64,000 nt of DNA from contig JAXCGZ010007614.1 of assembly GCA_037179515.1 (NCBI GenBank), positions 47,501 to 111,500 on the forward strand. The letters run 5' to 3'. A model generated the notes under the pieces. The model had not been told where the DNA came from and did no database searches. It was given only the letters and a program-made list of their open reading frames with translations. The position numbers were made by a program, and so were the translations under genes. This stretch comes from Halocaridina rubra. Taxonomy: Eukaryota; Arthropoda; Malacostraca; Decapoda; Atyidae. This document shows positions 53,460 to 64,000 of this stretch, piece after piece. Every line of letters starts with the position of its first letter. Position 1 is the first letter of the stretch.

Positions 53460-53765
53460 ACTCAAAAATGGCCAGGTCTGTACCTGGAGTGGCAGCATTT
53501 TTGTGTAGGTTTACCCTCCAGAGTGGCGGAGACTGAGAATACTAAGAATTTCAGAAGAGGAGCAGCAAAAGTGACCAAAGTACCACAACCAGCCCTGCCC
53601 CTCATGGGGCCCAAGAATCTGGGAGAGGATATACTGTTCTTATACATGGTGGTAGGGGAGATAGAACACTGCTTCATGCCTTCAGCATCGTAAAAGACTA
53701 CTAATGGAATACAAAGGCGAAGTGCTGGCCATCCCATCCTCCCTTGAGTTTTCTGTTGCATGTAG
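53460..53765. repeat. Unclassified GC-richer segment in intron f-g
   Basis: Higher GC than its surroundings (GGCCAGGTCTGTACCTGGAG, CCAGCCCTGCCCCTCATGGG). A 99-codon antisense frame has no recognisable domain. Probably an old dispersed repeat, but no second copy lies in this window. Confidence 0.4.
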
Positions 53766-53949
53766 CATTTAATGACAGAGATGAAGTCCTACTATCTCAC
53801 AGTATTATTCAGCTGTGAATGCTATTAGCATTGGGGGAGTGTGATATCAACTTAATAAATAAAATATTGTTCTCTTCTTTATTGTACTCAGAATGCATTC
53901 ATTTGAGATGGAAACATAGTCTTTATCAATCATTGTCTTTCTCCAACAG

Positions 53950-54122
53950 AACTTGATGGTGAATCTGAAGAATCTTACTTTAACAATAGAAGAAGCTCTG
54001 CTTTTCAAAATCTTCCTAATGGCCGGATATGATCAGTCAGATTCTGAACTGGAAAAAGTTGAGGAACACCAGTACGACATGCGGCGGATGTTGGCGGCTG
54101 CAACGTCAGTAAATGCCACAAG
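53950..54122 (+). CDS. VPS13D: VPS13D exon g
   Basis: 173 bp, phase 0 in and 2 out; acceptor CCAACAG, donor AG|GTATGG. It encodes NLMVNLKNLTLTIEEALLFK, then FLMAGYDQSDSELEKVEEHQ and a helix. The IEE.LL.K...F.GYDQ..SE.EK pattern matches VPS13D closely. Confidence 0.95.
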
Positions 54123-54252
54123 GTATGGATATTTTTTTCAATACTCTCTTTCTCTAACTACTTTTGTGTGTATTAGTTTGAAAACTTAGCATTATGACTA
54201 CTACTTAATTGCAAACGGAAAGTGACCCCTCCTTGGTATATATATTTTCCAG

Positions 54253-54472
54253 ATATTACTTTACCAACTTGGAACTGAATCTTAATCAAGTTCGTTTGAG
54301 TGTTCTGACGTCAAAGAAACTTACCCCAGACCTCAAGAATATCAAGAGAAAAATGGGGCTCACTCTGGTGCGTTTTGAGCATGCTAACGTCACTCTGGAA
54401 CCCTTTATTCGGTATCATCCTTTTGAGACCTCAAGGTTTCTATTTGACTGCATCACCAAGCACTACAGGGAG
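54253..54472 (+). CDS. VPS13D: VPS13D exon h
   Basis: 220 bp, phase 2 in and 0 out; acceptor TTTTCCAG, donor GAG|GTGAGA; the preceding intron is only 130 bp. It encodes YYFTNLELNLNQVRLSVLTS, KKLTPDLKNIKRKMGLTLVR and FEHANVTLEPFIRYHPFET. This is the amphipathic strand array that leads into the VPS13 C-terminal domain. Confidence 0.95.
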
Positions 54473-54544
54473 GTGAGATTGTTATGTTTAATATCAATTA
54501 TTCTTACTCTAATCTCTTAGCTATGGTAGCTAAGTTAGTACATA

Positions 54545-54725
54545 CATACATACATACATATCTAATGGCTGCAATACCCCTTGTAAGGGGGGTGGCCAAG
54601 TCAAAGTTCACACATTCACCAGAAACCAACACACCCCAATCCCACCTTTTAGCTCCTTGGGGATAAAGAGCTGCCACAGTTCCTCCCCACTGCCACCATC
54701 CTTCCTGGGCCACCTAAAAGGCATG
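54545..54725 (+). mobile_element. SINE-C copy
   Basis: ACATACATACATAC start, then GGCTGCAATACCCCTTGTAA, TTCACCAGAAACCAAC, CTCCTTGGGGATAAAGAGC and GGGCCACCTAAAAGG. The longest copy of this family here. Confidence 0.68.
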
Positions 54726-55219
54726 TTAGTATGTACACTTAACACCATTTAAAATTCGTTTTAAAAGGTTTGATGCAGATAGCATTGTAACTGTTTTAAG
54801 TTTTTAAATATAATCAGTGATTCCAGTGCTGAAAATAAGAATAATTATGGAACTACTGAAGCAGGAGTATTAATTAGTGTGATATTATTCATTGGCACTG
54901 AATATCAAAGTGTTCTTATATGTAATATTAAGCAGGGTTAGCGGAGGTGGAGGCCTTAGATATATAGCAAGGCTAAGTGCTATGACTTGTCAGATGTGAA
55001 GGGACAATAAGAACTATGTAATAAGTACCTCAGAATATTTTATGTAGATGTAGGCCTAGGAAAAGAACCATATCTGAGGGAAGACTTAACACAGAGGCAA
55101 TTTTTGTCAGTCTTCAACTCCAAGAAACCTTCAGTTGTAGTACTGGAACAGGCAGCATATGGGGTGAAGCACAAAGCTTGTGCTGTATGAAATGTACAGC
55201 TATTTGATTGCTTTTTCAG

Positions 55220-55394
55220 GAGCTACAGTCGCAAGCCATGGTCATCTTAGGTTCCACAGATTTCTTAGGTAATCCATTTGGGTTCCTCGCTGATGTCAGC
55301 GAAGGTGTGAGTGAACTGGTTCATGAAGGCTCTGTGGGTGGCCTTGTGTGGAACGTTACGCATGGCATGGCAAATTCTGCCGCCAAGGTGACGG
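55220..55394 (+). CDS. VPS13D: VPS13D exon i (VPS13_C region)
   Basis: 175 bp, phase 0 in and 1 out; acceptor CTTTTTCAG, donor G|GTAAGC. It encodes ELQSQAMVILGSTDFLGNPF, FLADVSEGVSELVHEG and VWNVTHGMANSAAKVTG. The ILGS.DFLGNP.G...DVS.G signature is the most conserved motif of VPS13 C-termini. Confidence 0.97.
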
Positions 55395-55764
55395 GTAAGC
55401 TTTTGGCCTAATGCAGTATATATTTTTTTTTTTTGAAAACCATGAGCAAGGATGTCGACTTAAGTGCACAATTTAAAGTAGAAGCTGTATTATTATGAAC
55501 AACATTGTTAAAACTTAACACTTTTTAAGTAATTAATCTTCCAAACTAATAATTTTTTTGTGTGAAATTGGACTCCCTTTTAAATTTTCCTACAAATCAT
55601 GTCATGGAGCTCATGTATTTACAGACTTTTGGTAGATTGTCTTGAGTATATAAACCTTCTTATATGATATATAGAACATTTTTCTTTTTTATCTGCTGAG
55701 ATATATTAACAGAGATCTTAAAGTTATTCCTTAATTAATGGACCTCCAAGGTACGATGATTTAA

Positions 55765-55970
55765 TTTAATATGCTCACTATGAATCAAAGTCAGATCTCA
55801 CTATGAAGCCAAATGCTCACTCCTTATCAAAGTCAAATGCTCACTATTTAATAACAAATACTCACATGTTATTAAAGTCAAATGCTCACTGTTAATAGTC
55901 AAATGCTCACTATTTATTAGTCAAGTGCAATCTTCTTATTGAAGTTATATTCTCACTATTTATTAAATTT
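55765..55970. repeat. Short degenerate tandem repeat
   Basis: CAAATGCTCACT with variable TATTTATTAAAGT spacers recurs about eight times at roughly 23-30-bp intervals. Confidence 0.7.
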
Positions 55971-56094
55971 AAATTAACATGCATCTGACATTCAGTCAAC
56001 CTGGTATTGAACCTAGATGCGTTGCTATTTGGAAGATGAACTGCAGTGAATCATCACCTTTTTGAATGCAATTTAAACCCGGCACTACAGAGTT

Positions 56095-56255
56095 GCAGTT
56101 TGGATTTTGTAAAAACGAGTAACCCCCAAAATGTAATTAACCCCATAAATCGTTAGGTCAGGTTAGGTTAGTTAAGATTAGCTTTGCTTAGCTTAGGTGA
56201 CTTGCCTTGTATATCTGAAAAACTCTAGAACAGCATTGGGTTACTCTTTACAATA
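56095..56255. mobile_element. Short palindromic MITE (family G)
   Basis: Arms TTTGTAAAAACGAGTAACCC and GGGTTACTCTTTACAA. The interior has TTAGGTCAGGTTAGGTTAG. Compare 32975 and 61845. Confidence 0.7.
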
Positions 56256-57289
56256 TACCAAATTTTTTATCTTTTTTATTTTGTATGACAGATTGTCACT
56301 TCATTTTATTAAGTTGTAGCTACCCTGCTGTCTTAAGTGGACATGGCTCCATATTACATAGAAAAAATCTTTTTACCTTATATGCATTACATGTACTCTC
56401 ACTCTATAAATCTTTTACTGGATATGTAGTATTTGTGAGCTCACTCTCTAACGACATCCTTCCTCATAGAAAAATATATGCTTATTTTGCGAGCACTGAT
56501 ATTGAATTTTTTGATTTTTCTGATAATTAGTAATGAAGGTTTGAATATTCATGTTATGATTGACCTTGAAACCACGTGGAGAGAGTACTGATTCTTTAAA
56601 TTTATGATGAAGTCAAGAATAGCGTTTAATTTGATTTTAGTTTGTAAAGTTTGTTTCTTATTTTTAGATTTTGTTGGTTGTTTTAGTGAATAACGCACTT
56701 CTAAATATTGGAAAATTATTATTTGATATAGTTGATATTGCTCTCTTAATTCACATTGTTTATGTATGATTTAAATTGTAGATTTAAAATCAGTAGTTGA
56801 GAAACCAATAGTTCTTATAGTGTGATTTTGGACTTTTACTGAGAATATGTATTGATTTCTGTAATTGTTTGAAGAAGTACTAGTACTGTCAGTCGTTTGT
56901 CATTAGTTTCAGTGTAGGTATTTGAAAATGTGTGTATATGATATTGTGTAGTTTACAAACTGATTAAGATAGAGGTTTGATTATCTGCCATTATACTCAT
57001 GATTTGTTTTTATTTAAGTGTGATTTCTCTAGATTTCTATTTGTCCATTATCAGGTATAGCATGTAATTTGTAATTCACTTCAAGACTGTTGTCTCTTCC
57101 ATGTGTATTCAACTCGGCTGTTGCGAAAGTGTGACTCTTTATGGGTTGGAGGGATGAGATATACCGAGCCATACTAAGACAAGATAGGTTGAATGGGCTG
57201 TATTATGTAGTGTATTCCTCTCAAGATTAAAGGTGCCTAATATATGGCAGAGTCAAGAGACACTGATAGCACTTGAGCCAACTATATAC

Positions 57290-57510
57290 TTACCATATAG
57301 TCTTGGTCCAAGCCCCCTTGCCAATCATGTGGGCCCAGTGATCTCCAGGCAGTGCTGAATACTTAGGTAGACGTATAGGAAATTGCCTACCCCCAGTTAA
57401 ATCGGTAACGATATGAGACAGTGAAGGCTAATCCAACCCCGGAAAGGATCAAACTTGGGGCTAGTATCTTACCAGCCTTAGACTCTTACCACTGCACCCC
57501 TAGGTTCTGG
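57290..57510 (-). mobile_element. tRNA-derived SINE, second type
   Basis: The minus strand begins CTAGGGGTGCAGTGGTAAGA (A-box-like) then AGTTTGATCCTTTCCGGGG (B-box-like). A body with CCCACATGATTGGCAAGGG follows. Distinct from family V. Confidence 0.6.
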
Positions 57511-57759
57511 TTCTTTCATGTTCTTTGAGGCTCTACTCAGTGATTATAACGAAATCTTGGAAATTAAAATCCTTCATCATTCTTGTATGTCTAACTGATA
57601 AGGGGTTTGAATTTAGGTCAGACAAGTGTGGCAAAAGATCTGCTAGCATTCAGAAAAGGCAAAATTAGAATTAAACAATAAAAAGAGATTTAGGAAAGAA
57701 GTTTACAAGAGAAGTGAGAACAAATAGTTAATACCAGAGATTCGCAGTTATGCTGTTTT

Positions 57760-57930
57760 ATGTATCACTATTAATCCACATTATTTAGGGTGAACTCAGA
57801 CAGGTTGGAGCTTGGGAATTAAGACTGGATGCCCTCCCAACACCCCTCAATGGGTTCAATCGTTGGTCTGTCACCTCCAGAGTCAAAAACTTTAATCACT
57901 GTGTTCCCATTGGCAGTTTGCTGTACAGTA
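57760..57930 (-). mobile_element. tRNA-derived SINE (family V)
   Basis: The minus strand has ACGATTGAACCC, GGGAGGGCATCCAGTCTTAA and TTCCCAAGCTCCAACCTGTC. Confidence 0.72.
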
Positions 57931-58844
57931 GAGAAATTTATCTTTTAATCCATTGTATTTTTAGCTCTTAATGATATCTGCTTTACTTTTTAATGTCTTG
58001 CATCTCCTATGCTTTTCACTTGACATACTGGAGATAAATATAGCTGCACATTCATCATCTTAGAGCTATAGGTTTTATGAATGACCTATATTATAATGAA
58101 GATGTGATGATAGTTTATTTAGTAGTATATAAGGGTTTTCATATAAATATTAAATATTAAATGCTCTTTGCTTGAAGGTTTTAAGCATGGACGTGTTTTT
58201 ATTGCTCATTTAAAATTGGAAATTATGAGAAAGTAATGTGTATGTAATATACATGATAATGACAAATTTTATAATGCAGAGACTTCTCTCTTTGAATTAA
58301 TTTTCATCTTTTGTGTTACCCGTCACTCGTGTTGCATATATGCTTTTCTGCGCTTGAATGTTAGCTTGAGTTTATTTTTAAGTAGATTTGATTTTTGTCC
58401 ACAATCTGTTAACACTGGAAAAAGCACTTACATACCAGAACAAGAGTTTTTATCTGTGTTTGATCTTTCATTGCATATTAGTGTGCCTGTACTGTTTTAT
58501 GAATGTAATATAGAAAACACTATTATTTTTATGTTTTTATACTGTAATAAGTCACCTACTACAGCCTATCCCTTTATTTTGTATATTTTTGTCTTTTGGT
58601 GTGAATCCTGAAAATCCTTGCTGGTTGTGTGATATCACAAAATGCCTGTTTGTACAGTAAGAATGACGACTACCTCTTCACTGATTTGTGCTAAAAGTTC
58701 TTTCAATAAGCATTGTATATAGTGTCAATAATGCTAGAATATGCTAACCTTGTTACCTTAATCATTATCAGAAGCCACTTTTCACCTGATAACTTAATAT
58801 TTGTTTTACTCAGCCCAGAGTATTATGATATCTTCCCCCAATAG

Positions 58845-59044
58845 GCTCTCTTTCCGATGTTGTTGGACGTGTGACCATGGACGATAGACACGAAGAACAC
58901 AGACAGAGAATTCGAACTCATTTGACAATGAGTAGCGCCGATCATATGGTGGCTGGCATTCGAGGATTTGGTTTTGGTTTGTATGGTGGACTGACTAGTA
59001 TAATATCACAAACATACAGAGGAGCGTCTGAGGAGGGTCTGCCA
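58845..59044 (+). CDS. VPS13D: VPS13D exon j (VPS13_C region)
   Basis: 200 bp, phase 1 in and 0 out; acceptor CCCAATAG, donor CCA|GTGAGT. It encodes SLSDVVGRVTMDDRHEEHRQ, then MSSADHMVAGIRGFGFGLYG and GLTSIISQTYRGASEEGLP. The short D.RH.....R.R insertion separates VPS13D from other paralogues; the G-rich G..GL.S.I repeat follows the usual pattern. Confidence 0.97.
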
Positions 59045-59214
59045 GTGAGTATAAAATCCTGTATGATCCAATAGAAAACTTATCTAAACGTCTTGGAATT
59101 TAGCATCTTAAAAGAAATTTTATCATTTTTGGAGTAATTCTTATTGCTTGATAAACTTGCTATTTTTCATAGTTTATTCTCTTTAAATAGAGACTTTCTC
59201 AAATATAAACTTGG

Positions 59215-59310
59215 TACAGGGGGTCCTCGACATACATCAGAGTTCCATTCCTGAGATATTACGTAACCCAAATTTCAGTATAAGTCAGGACACATCTTAA
59301 TAAACACCTG
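59215..59310. mobile_element. Terminal fragment of a Tigger-like MITE
   Basis: CAGGGGGTCCTCGACATACA then GAGTTCCATTCCTGAGATAT, a pattern typical of Tigger/mariner MITE ends (CCTCGACTTAC...GTTCCGTTCC). The other end was not found. Confidence 0.5.
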
Positions 59311-59545
59311 TGCTAATGCTATAGTAAAGTTTCTCCCTTTTCCATGCATTTCACTATTTTTAAGGACACAAAATCACACACAAATACTGTCATCCCTTCC
59401 CTCTCACCCAACAACCTAAACCAGCCTCCACAAATATATCTGCATCTAGTTAACTTGCACTTCCATCTAGTTACTCAAGGACAACAAAATCTTCCAACAT
59501 AATACTTCAGCATCCTCCTCGCTTTCCTCATTTCTCTTTGATTCT

Positions 59546-61260
59546 ATGAGTGTGACACCGGGATGGCCAAAGAAAATTTCCTTTATTGGATTCAGGTACC
59601 ATTAAAAAAAAAAAGAAAAAGTAGCAGCTTAAAAACAAGGCAGAAATAAGAAAATGATAAACCATAAGAGAAGGACAGGCTGAAAGAATAGTCAAAGAAA
59701 TGAAGACAGAAATATGGCAAGATTAGGCGCAGATTTGATGATAGATCAGTTTTTTGAAGGAAGAAAGGTCATAGGAGTTAGGAAAGACAGAAGGAGGAAG
59801 AGAGCTCCATAATATAGAAGTGGGAGAAAAGCAGCAGTCACTGCACCAAGCAAACTGCAAGCTACAAATCTCCACACAATACCTGTGTGAAGTGGTCACT
59901 TGCATGTAATACATGGCCTTGCCAACGGGGAGGGATGTAACTCGCCAACTCATCAGAGCAGCAATGAAAAACTGCCGATAGAAAAGAGAAAAAGATGATA
60001 CCTTTTGGCAAAGAGAAAGAAAACTGAGATTATAATCAAGAGAGGAGTTTTTTTCAAGTACGATGGTCTTATATTCAACCCTATCAAGGTGATACATATA
60101 AGAAAAAAGCACCCCAGATGTGAAACCAGTATTCTTAGCAGGATGGATAATGTATTTGTAGATTTCTATTATTTGGGAAGAGGAAAAGTATTGTGAAAAC
60201 AAAAGAGAACTCCTAATTTCTTAGACACAGAATTAGTAATTTGAATTGAATTATGTGATTCTTCCAAGACAAGTTAGAGACTATCTGATTGCATAATTTG
60301 TTTACGTAATTAAGGGGGAAAAATTAATTGGTTTCAAAGACAATACTGCTATCAAGAGGAGAAGATGATGAAGAAATTAACAGAAACTGTCTTAGAGGCA
60401 GTAAATTTTACTAAATTTTGAATACCCCACGCAGTGTCTATTGATCGGAGTTTAGAGTTGATGAAAGAGTGATACGAGACTGAATTCGAGCAGCAGATGA
60501 AGGTCACGAGAAGAGGGCAGAGGAAACATGAAGGGGTAGAATCTTTAGCAAAGACTTGTAGAAGAGAGGATGATGGGGACTGGAGAAAATATATTATGAA
60601 GAGAAGGAACAGAGTAGGTGAAATTGCAGAACCCTGTGGAACCCTACTGGTAACTAGGAATGAGCAACATGTTGCACCATCAAGAATAAAATGGTGTGAA
60701 TGAAAACTGAAAATTAGAGACTAGAGAGATGGGTTAAATCCGTAAGCTGGAAGTTTGGCTCTTAGAACCTTGTTTCACATTATGTCTAAAACCTTAGAGG
60801 TATCAAGGGCAATGACAAAAAGATTCCTCTTAGTTCTTCTGAGAAGATGACCATACTCGAGTGAGATAGGACACGAGGTCACCAGTGGATCTTGTCTTGA
60901 GAAAACTGTACTGGGGATCAGAAAGAAGCAATTTAGATTCAAGGTGTATCAACAAGTACAAATTTAGCAAAATTGTGAATACTTAAGCGAGGCAAAGGTT
61001 AGGGCAATTGGTCAGTAGCTGGAAGGCTTAGAATGGTCAGTCTTCCCAGGAACTGTCTGATCTAGATTGTGCTTCTCAGATGAAGGATAGATTCTGGATG
61101 GGTGAATGACGCAAAAAAGCCAGCAGAGCACAGGAGCCAACTCATCTACAGACTTTTCAAGGAAACTTGCAGGGATACCATCGAGTCCAGATGCCTTGTT
61201 TGTCTTCAGAGGGTAATGAACCATACGGACATTATGTGTAGAAAGAATAGGGGTAGACAC
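59546..61260 (-). mobile_element. LINE-A copy, 5'-truncated, antisense in VPS13D intron j-k
   Basis: The minus strand carries an RT segment at 61012-61260 (NKASGLDGIPASFLEKSVDE, LAPVLCWLF), degenerate RT between, and the C-terminal module at 59723-60202 (SFSLFYRQFFIAALMSWR, SSLPPSVFPNSYDLSSFKK). The 3' end is GGTGTCACACTCAT at 59546. Stops and frameshifts throughout. The match to 14428-15886 is clear. Confidence 0.85.
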
Positions 61261-61292
61261 AAGGTTAAATAAGGGGAAAGTACGAGGGTCGT

Positions 61293-61720
61293 GTGCTGGA
61301 ATTGCTTACGAAAGAGTTAGCGAGAGCCAAAAAGAGTGACTGTCAGTGGAAGTGCAAGTTTTGGAACCGTCAGGATGATTGTAAGAGGGAAAATCTTGAG
61401 TTACAGAAGTTTTTGGAGAGCTTTTTGGCTAAGGATAACAAAATATATCAGTGGGAGGTTCCCCTAGCCAGGGTGCGATGAAGCCGCTGCCTAATCACTG
61501 CTGAGCTTCAGAAGACTCTTGATGACTCCAGCAATGATGCTTGTCCAGGATGTATTACATCTATTCAAACAATCAAAGACATTTTGGAAGACTGCACTGC
61601 ACACAACCTCATATGTTGACAACAGAATAAACTTCGTAAGAGCTTTGTGGGAAAGGCTGGGCTTGGCAATGGCCTTCTTTAGGGACTTGGAGGTGTTTGA
61701 CCAGGTAGCTAAGTGAACAG
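61293..61720. other. Unclassified segment next to the LINE copy
   Basis: Two short plus-strand frames (61293-61481, 61519-61716) with a Lys/Glu-rich composition and no known motif. It could be an older mobile-element remnant; no second copy is seen in the window. Confidence 0.35.
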
Positions 61721-61844
61721 CAAAAACAATTACAATATATCCTCATACTATAATTTTTCCCTCACTTCCATATGTAAAAGTAAACATTTGCCCAAAGACA
61801 CCTCTATGCATGCTACATATCGTGAACAAGTTCATCCAAGATCT

Positions 61845-61985
61845 TGTAAAAATTAGTAATCTCCAGAACCCTATGTGAATTAAAATATCCTTGTAAGTTT
61901 ATAGATTAGGTTTGTTGACTTGCTTTTTATATATGAATAACCCTAGAGCACCCTGGATTTACTCTTCTGTACAAGATAATATTTA
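61845..61985. mobile_element. Short palindromic MITE (family G)
   Basis: Arms ATCTTGTAAAAATTAGTAAT and inverted TTACTCTTCTGTACAAGAT; internal CCAGAACCC / GAGCACCCTGG pairing. Third copy of the family. Confidence 0.65.
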
Positions 61986-62110
61986 TTTTATTTTAGTATA
62001 TGCTATGCACCAGTTTGATTTTGCTAATGTTACTTCACCAACTCTATTAGACAGTACTGTTTTACTCCTTTTTTTGGAGTTCTTGATTTGAAATGACAAA
62101 TACTTTCCAG

Positions 62111-62223
62111 GGCTTCATGTCTGGTTTGGCTAAGGGAGTTGTTGGTACTTTAACCAAACCCGCCATTGGTTTCCTAGATTTGGCCAACAGCACATCGCTC
62201 GCAGTTCGTGATACTAGTAAAAA
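62111..62223 (+). CDS. VPS13D: VPS13D exon k (VPS13_C region)
   Basis: 113 bp, phase 0 in and 2 out; acceptor TTTCCAG, donor AA|GTATGT. It encodes GFMSGLAKGVVGTLTKPAIG then FLDLANSTSLAVRDTSK. The G...G..KG..G...KP..G..D.AS pattern is the VPS13/ATG2 C-terminal signature. Confidence 0.97.
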
Positions 62224-62467
62224 GTATGTATGACACAATATTCATTGTGGTAATATTGTTAATTTCTGAGTATTGAAGAAACATGTTATCATCAACATTA
62301 AAATATGTAAGATTTCAACAAGCATGTAGAATCTGAGAAGAGACTCTCTTCCCTTTTGTGTATAATATGAGAAACTTCTGAAATTTTGAATATTGTTGAT
62401 CAGTTCATATAAGGCTTCCTGGTTCACTGCAGAACCTTTTATTAATTAATAAAATTTCTGCTTGCAG

Positions 62468-62605
62468 CCCTGCACAGAAAATGCCACCAAGGACAAGAAA
62501 ACCAAGACTAGTAATTGGTCTGAATGGCATGATTCCAAGATATTCATCAGGTCAAGCTTATGGGCAGGAACTTCTTCTCTCATTTAACCATAGCGGAACT
62601 GAGAT
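62468..62605 (+). CDS. VPS13D: VPS13D exon l
   Basis: 138 bp, phase 2 in and 2 out; acceptor CTTGCAG, donor AT|GTATGG. It encodes PAQKMPPRTRKPRLVIGLNG, MIPRYSSGQAYGQELLLSF and NHSGTE. The RKPR......G..PRYS..QA.GQE. segment is a VPS13D landmark at the entry to the PH-like domain. Confidence 0.95.
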
Positions 62606-62964
62606 GTATGGTTTGATCTTTCTATTGTTATCATGAACAAGATGTATGTCTTAACATTGCTCTCCCATATGAGATAGATATTTAAATATTATCTTGAGTC
62701 TGATGTTCCCTGCATGTTGTAAGAGGAGATACTCTTAATTAAGGGACTGAGGAGTAAAGGGCTGGTTGTTCCTTTCTTTCCAATTTTCTTTTGTTTATTT
62801 AACTACAGAAAAGCTGATAAAGAGGGTGAGAATGATGTCTTAATACTGTCCTCCATTTTTTCTCAGCTGTAGCCACATTTTTGAGTAGTTTTTTGAGATA
62901 AGTCACGAGAAATTTTCAGGAAGAGAAAATACACATCCTCATGCATATATACTTTCTTTCACAG

Positions 62965-63099
62965 TTTCCGAGGCTATGACATTCTTCGTGATGGTATTGA
63001 TGAAAATTTGAAAGTACTCATATCAAGTGAGCAAGTTCGAGTATTTAGTCAATGTGAACCAACTTCTTCTCCTGTGCCTGTTTTGACTGTATACTACAG
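62965..63099 (+). CDS. VPS13D: VPS13D exon m (PH-like domain start, last exon in window)
   Basis: 135 bp, phase 2 in and 2 out; acceptor TTTCACAG, donor AG|GTTTGT. It encodes FRGYDILRDGIDENLKVLIS, SEQVRVFSQCEP and PVPVLTVYYR. VLISS..V...S fits the first strands of the C-terminal PH-like domain. The remaining part of the domain and the stop codon are downstream of the LTR element. Confidence 0.9.
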
Positions 63100-63235
63100 G
63101 TTTGTAATATGTCCCATATATGGCTTGTGTAGATGTGAGTACAGTTTTTAGTTCAATTTTCAGAAATTTTATAGCCCCTCTACTCTGCATCTTTTTATTT
63201 CCTTTCCCCTGGGTTGGGAGGGACAAGAATGTGAA

Positions 63236-63612
63236 TGTTGAGGTGTTTGATGAAGTGGGAGAGTTCTTGTTAATTGTTGTTTAAGCCATCTATGTTAAGC
63301 TGTAGATTGAATGTTAATGATATGCATATGGTGTATGTGCTAGGTGTTGCTGTAAGGGAGTGAGGAGGGGGTATGGGTGGGGGAGAGCCAGTAGAGGTCG
63401 TAATGGTAGTTAGGGTTGTTAATTCTATTCAAATTATTATATACGATATTGCACTTCTCGAGCGTCTTTTCTTTGTTTGTTTATGTTGAGATCGGGAGGG
63501 GATTGTAGAGAAGCGATCGGTATATGATGTTATCTTTTGGCCACAATATTAAAGCTATATATTGTATGTCTGTCATTGACTTATCCTGCCACATTCATCT
63601 GTGAGCTCAACA
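63236..63612 (+). mobile_element. 5' LTR of a Ty3/gypsy-like retrotransposon
   Basis: 377 bp with a perfect 7-bp terminal inverted repeat TGTTGAG...CTCAACA. An ATTAAA signal lies near the end (about 63549). A primer-binding site follows directly. The partner LTR lies beyond the window. It sits in a VPS13D intron in sense orientation. Confidence 0.85.
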
Positions 63613-63614
63613 AA

Positions 63615-63631
63615 TGGTAGCAGAACGTGGT
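63615..63631 (+). promoter_or_regulatory. Retroelement primer-binding site
   Basis: TGGTAGCAGAACG begins 2 bp after the LTR. It is of the TGGTA.CAGA type, complementary to an initiator-Met-like tRNA 3' end. tRNA identity is inferred. Confidence 0.75.
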
Positions 63632-63686
63632 TTGTGGCAGGTGGAAGGAAGTTGACTAATATTAAGACGAAAATGACGAAGAAAAG

Positions 63687-64000
63687 ATGACCAACAATAG
63701 CGATTGTGGACGGGCACGAGTGCTGATGTTTGGAGGAGACAAAAGTTACGACAGCTTGATACAAGAATTAAAAGCATGGCAGTGTATCACAAGTATTGAA
63801 AATAAGAAACCTGCTATGACATTTACCCTATAATTCCCAGAAGGAAGCGAGGTGAGGGGTAAGATTTTTGAAGAGGTTGACATTGAAAAATTAGCAAATG
63901 ACGATGGAGTGAAAGTTTTGCTAGGCTACTTGGATAAGTGGTATAAAGAGGATGAAATGTCAGCAGCGTATGAATCATGGACAAACTTCGATAGATATAA
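63687..64000 (+). pseudogene. Retroelement gag, broken and cut by the window edge
   Basis: The frame opens at 63687 and has an in-frame TAA at 63831-63833. Beyond it the same frame stays open to the window edge, with an acidic/aromatic pattern (IFEEVDIEKL, YLDKWYKEDEM, WTNFDRY) that I associate with Gag-like proteins of arthropod and mollusc Ty3/gypsy elements. The stop would prevent a full Gag product from this copy unless it is an assembly error. pol is not visible. Confidence 0.72.

Larger units (their letters stand above)
55395..58844. other. Intron i-j (3.45 kb)
   Basis: Mostly AT-rich unique sequence. Contains a short degenerate tandem repeat (55765-55970), a family G MITE (56095-56255), a tRNA-derived SINE (57290-57510) and a family V SINE (57760-57930). 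No exon-like ORF with splice context found. Confidence 0.6.

Noticed and set aside
53462..53761. 99-codon antisense ORF in intron f-g
   Set aside because: No recognisable domain. GC-richer composition alone does not support a gene.
61293..61716. Two short ORFs as a host gene in intron j-k
   Set aside because: No conserved motif, and no splice links to VPS13D. Adjacent to a truncated LINE, so an old repeat is more likely.

Overview
The window is eukaryotic nuclear DNA, most likely from an arthropod and probably a decapod crustacean. Three things suggest this: an AT-rich background with extreme microsatellite density ((TA)n, (CA)n, (GA)n, (ATT)n); dense nested LINE, SINE and pogo/Tigger-type transposons of kinds I associate with decapod genomes; and one conserved host gene with short exons and repeat-filled GT-AG introns. 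The taxon is an inference. I see no rRNA, no true tRNA gene, no CRISPR array and no prokaryotic operon.

Host gene. Thirteen consecutive exons on the + strand (35479-63099, about 2.19 kb of coding sequence, about 729 codons) encode the C-terminal part of a VPS13D-type bridge-like lipid-transfer protein. They cover a ricin-type beta-trefoil segment, the adaptor-binding/C-terminal extended region, the VPS13_C (DH-like/ATG2_C-like) region and the start of the PH-like end. All junctions are GT-AG and the reading frame is continuous across all of them. The first exon enters in phase 2 and the last leaves in phase 2, so the gene extends past both sides. I recognise no exon in 1-35478, so that stretch is probably a giant upstream intron, but an unrecognised exon cannot be excluded.

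Region 1-12.4 kb and 36.4-45.6 kb: nested pogo/Tigger-like elements (ends CAGTG.TCCC..., TA target sites) separated by (TA)n tracts. One copy (8602-12250) carries a nearly complete but dead DDE transposase. Internally deleted relatives keep only the N-terminal HTH codons, only tandem repeats, or only captured retroposon pieces. A second family ('family B', ends CACCT.GTTC) carries a captured CR1-like fragment in three copies.

Region 12.7-16.1 kb: a LINE with APE-type endonuclease and reverse transcriptase, frameshifted. A second 5'-truncated copy lies antisense in a VPS13D intron (59.5-61.3 kb). Short retroposons made of this LINE's two ends occur many times.

Region 16.3-25 kb: a 58-bp minisatellite, SINEs, two large palindromic Tigger-type elements flanking a 0.94-kb (CA)n tract, and an antisense RNase H-bearing LINE end.

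Region 24.8-31.9 kb: the endonuclease ORF of another LINE, interrupted by a 6.2-kb array of about 52-bp units that appear to derive from that ORF.

Region 45.6-64 kb: VPS13D exons with tRNA-derived SINEs, a textbook 342-bp MITE, a partial exon duplication, and at the right edge the 5' LTR, primer-binding site and broken gag of a Ty3/gypsy-like element in the last visible intron. Apart from VPS13D, every coding-like segment seen here belongs to a mobile element and looks decayed.
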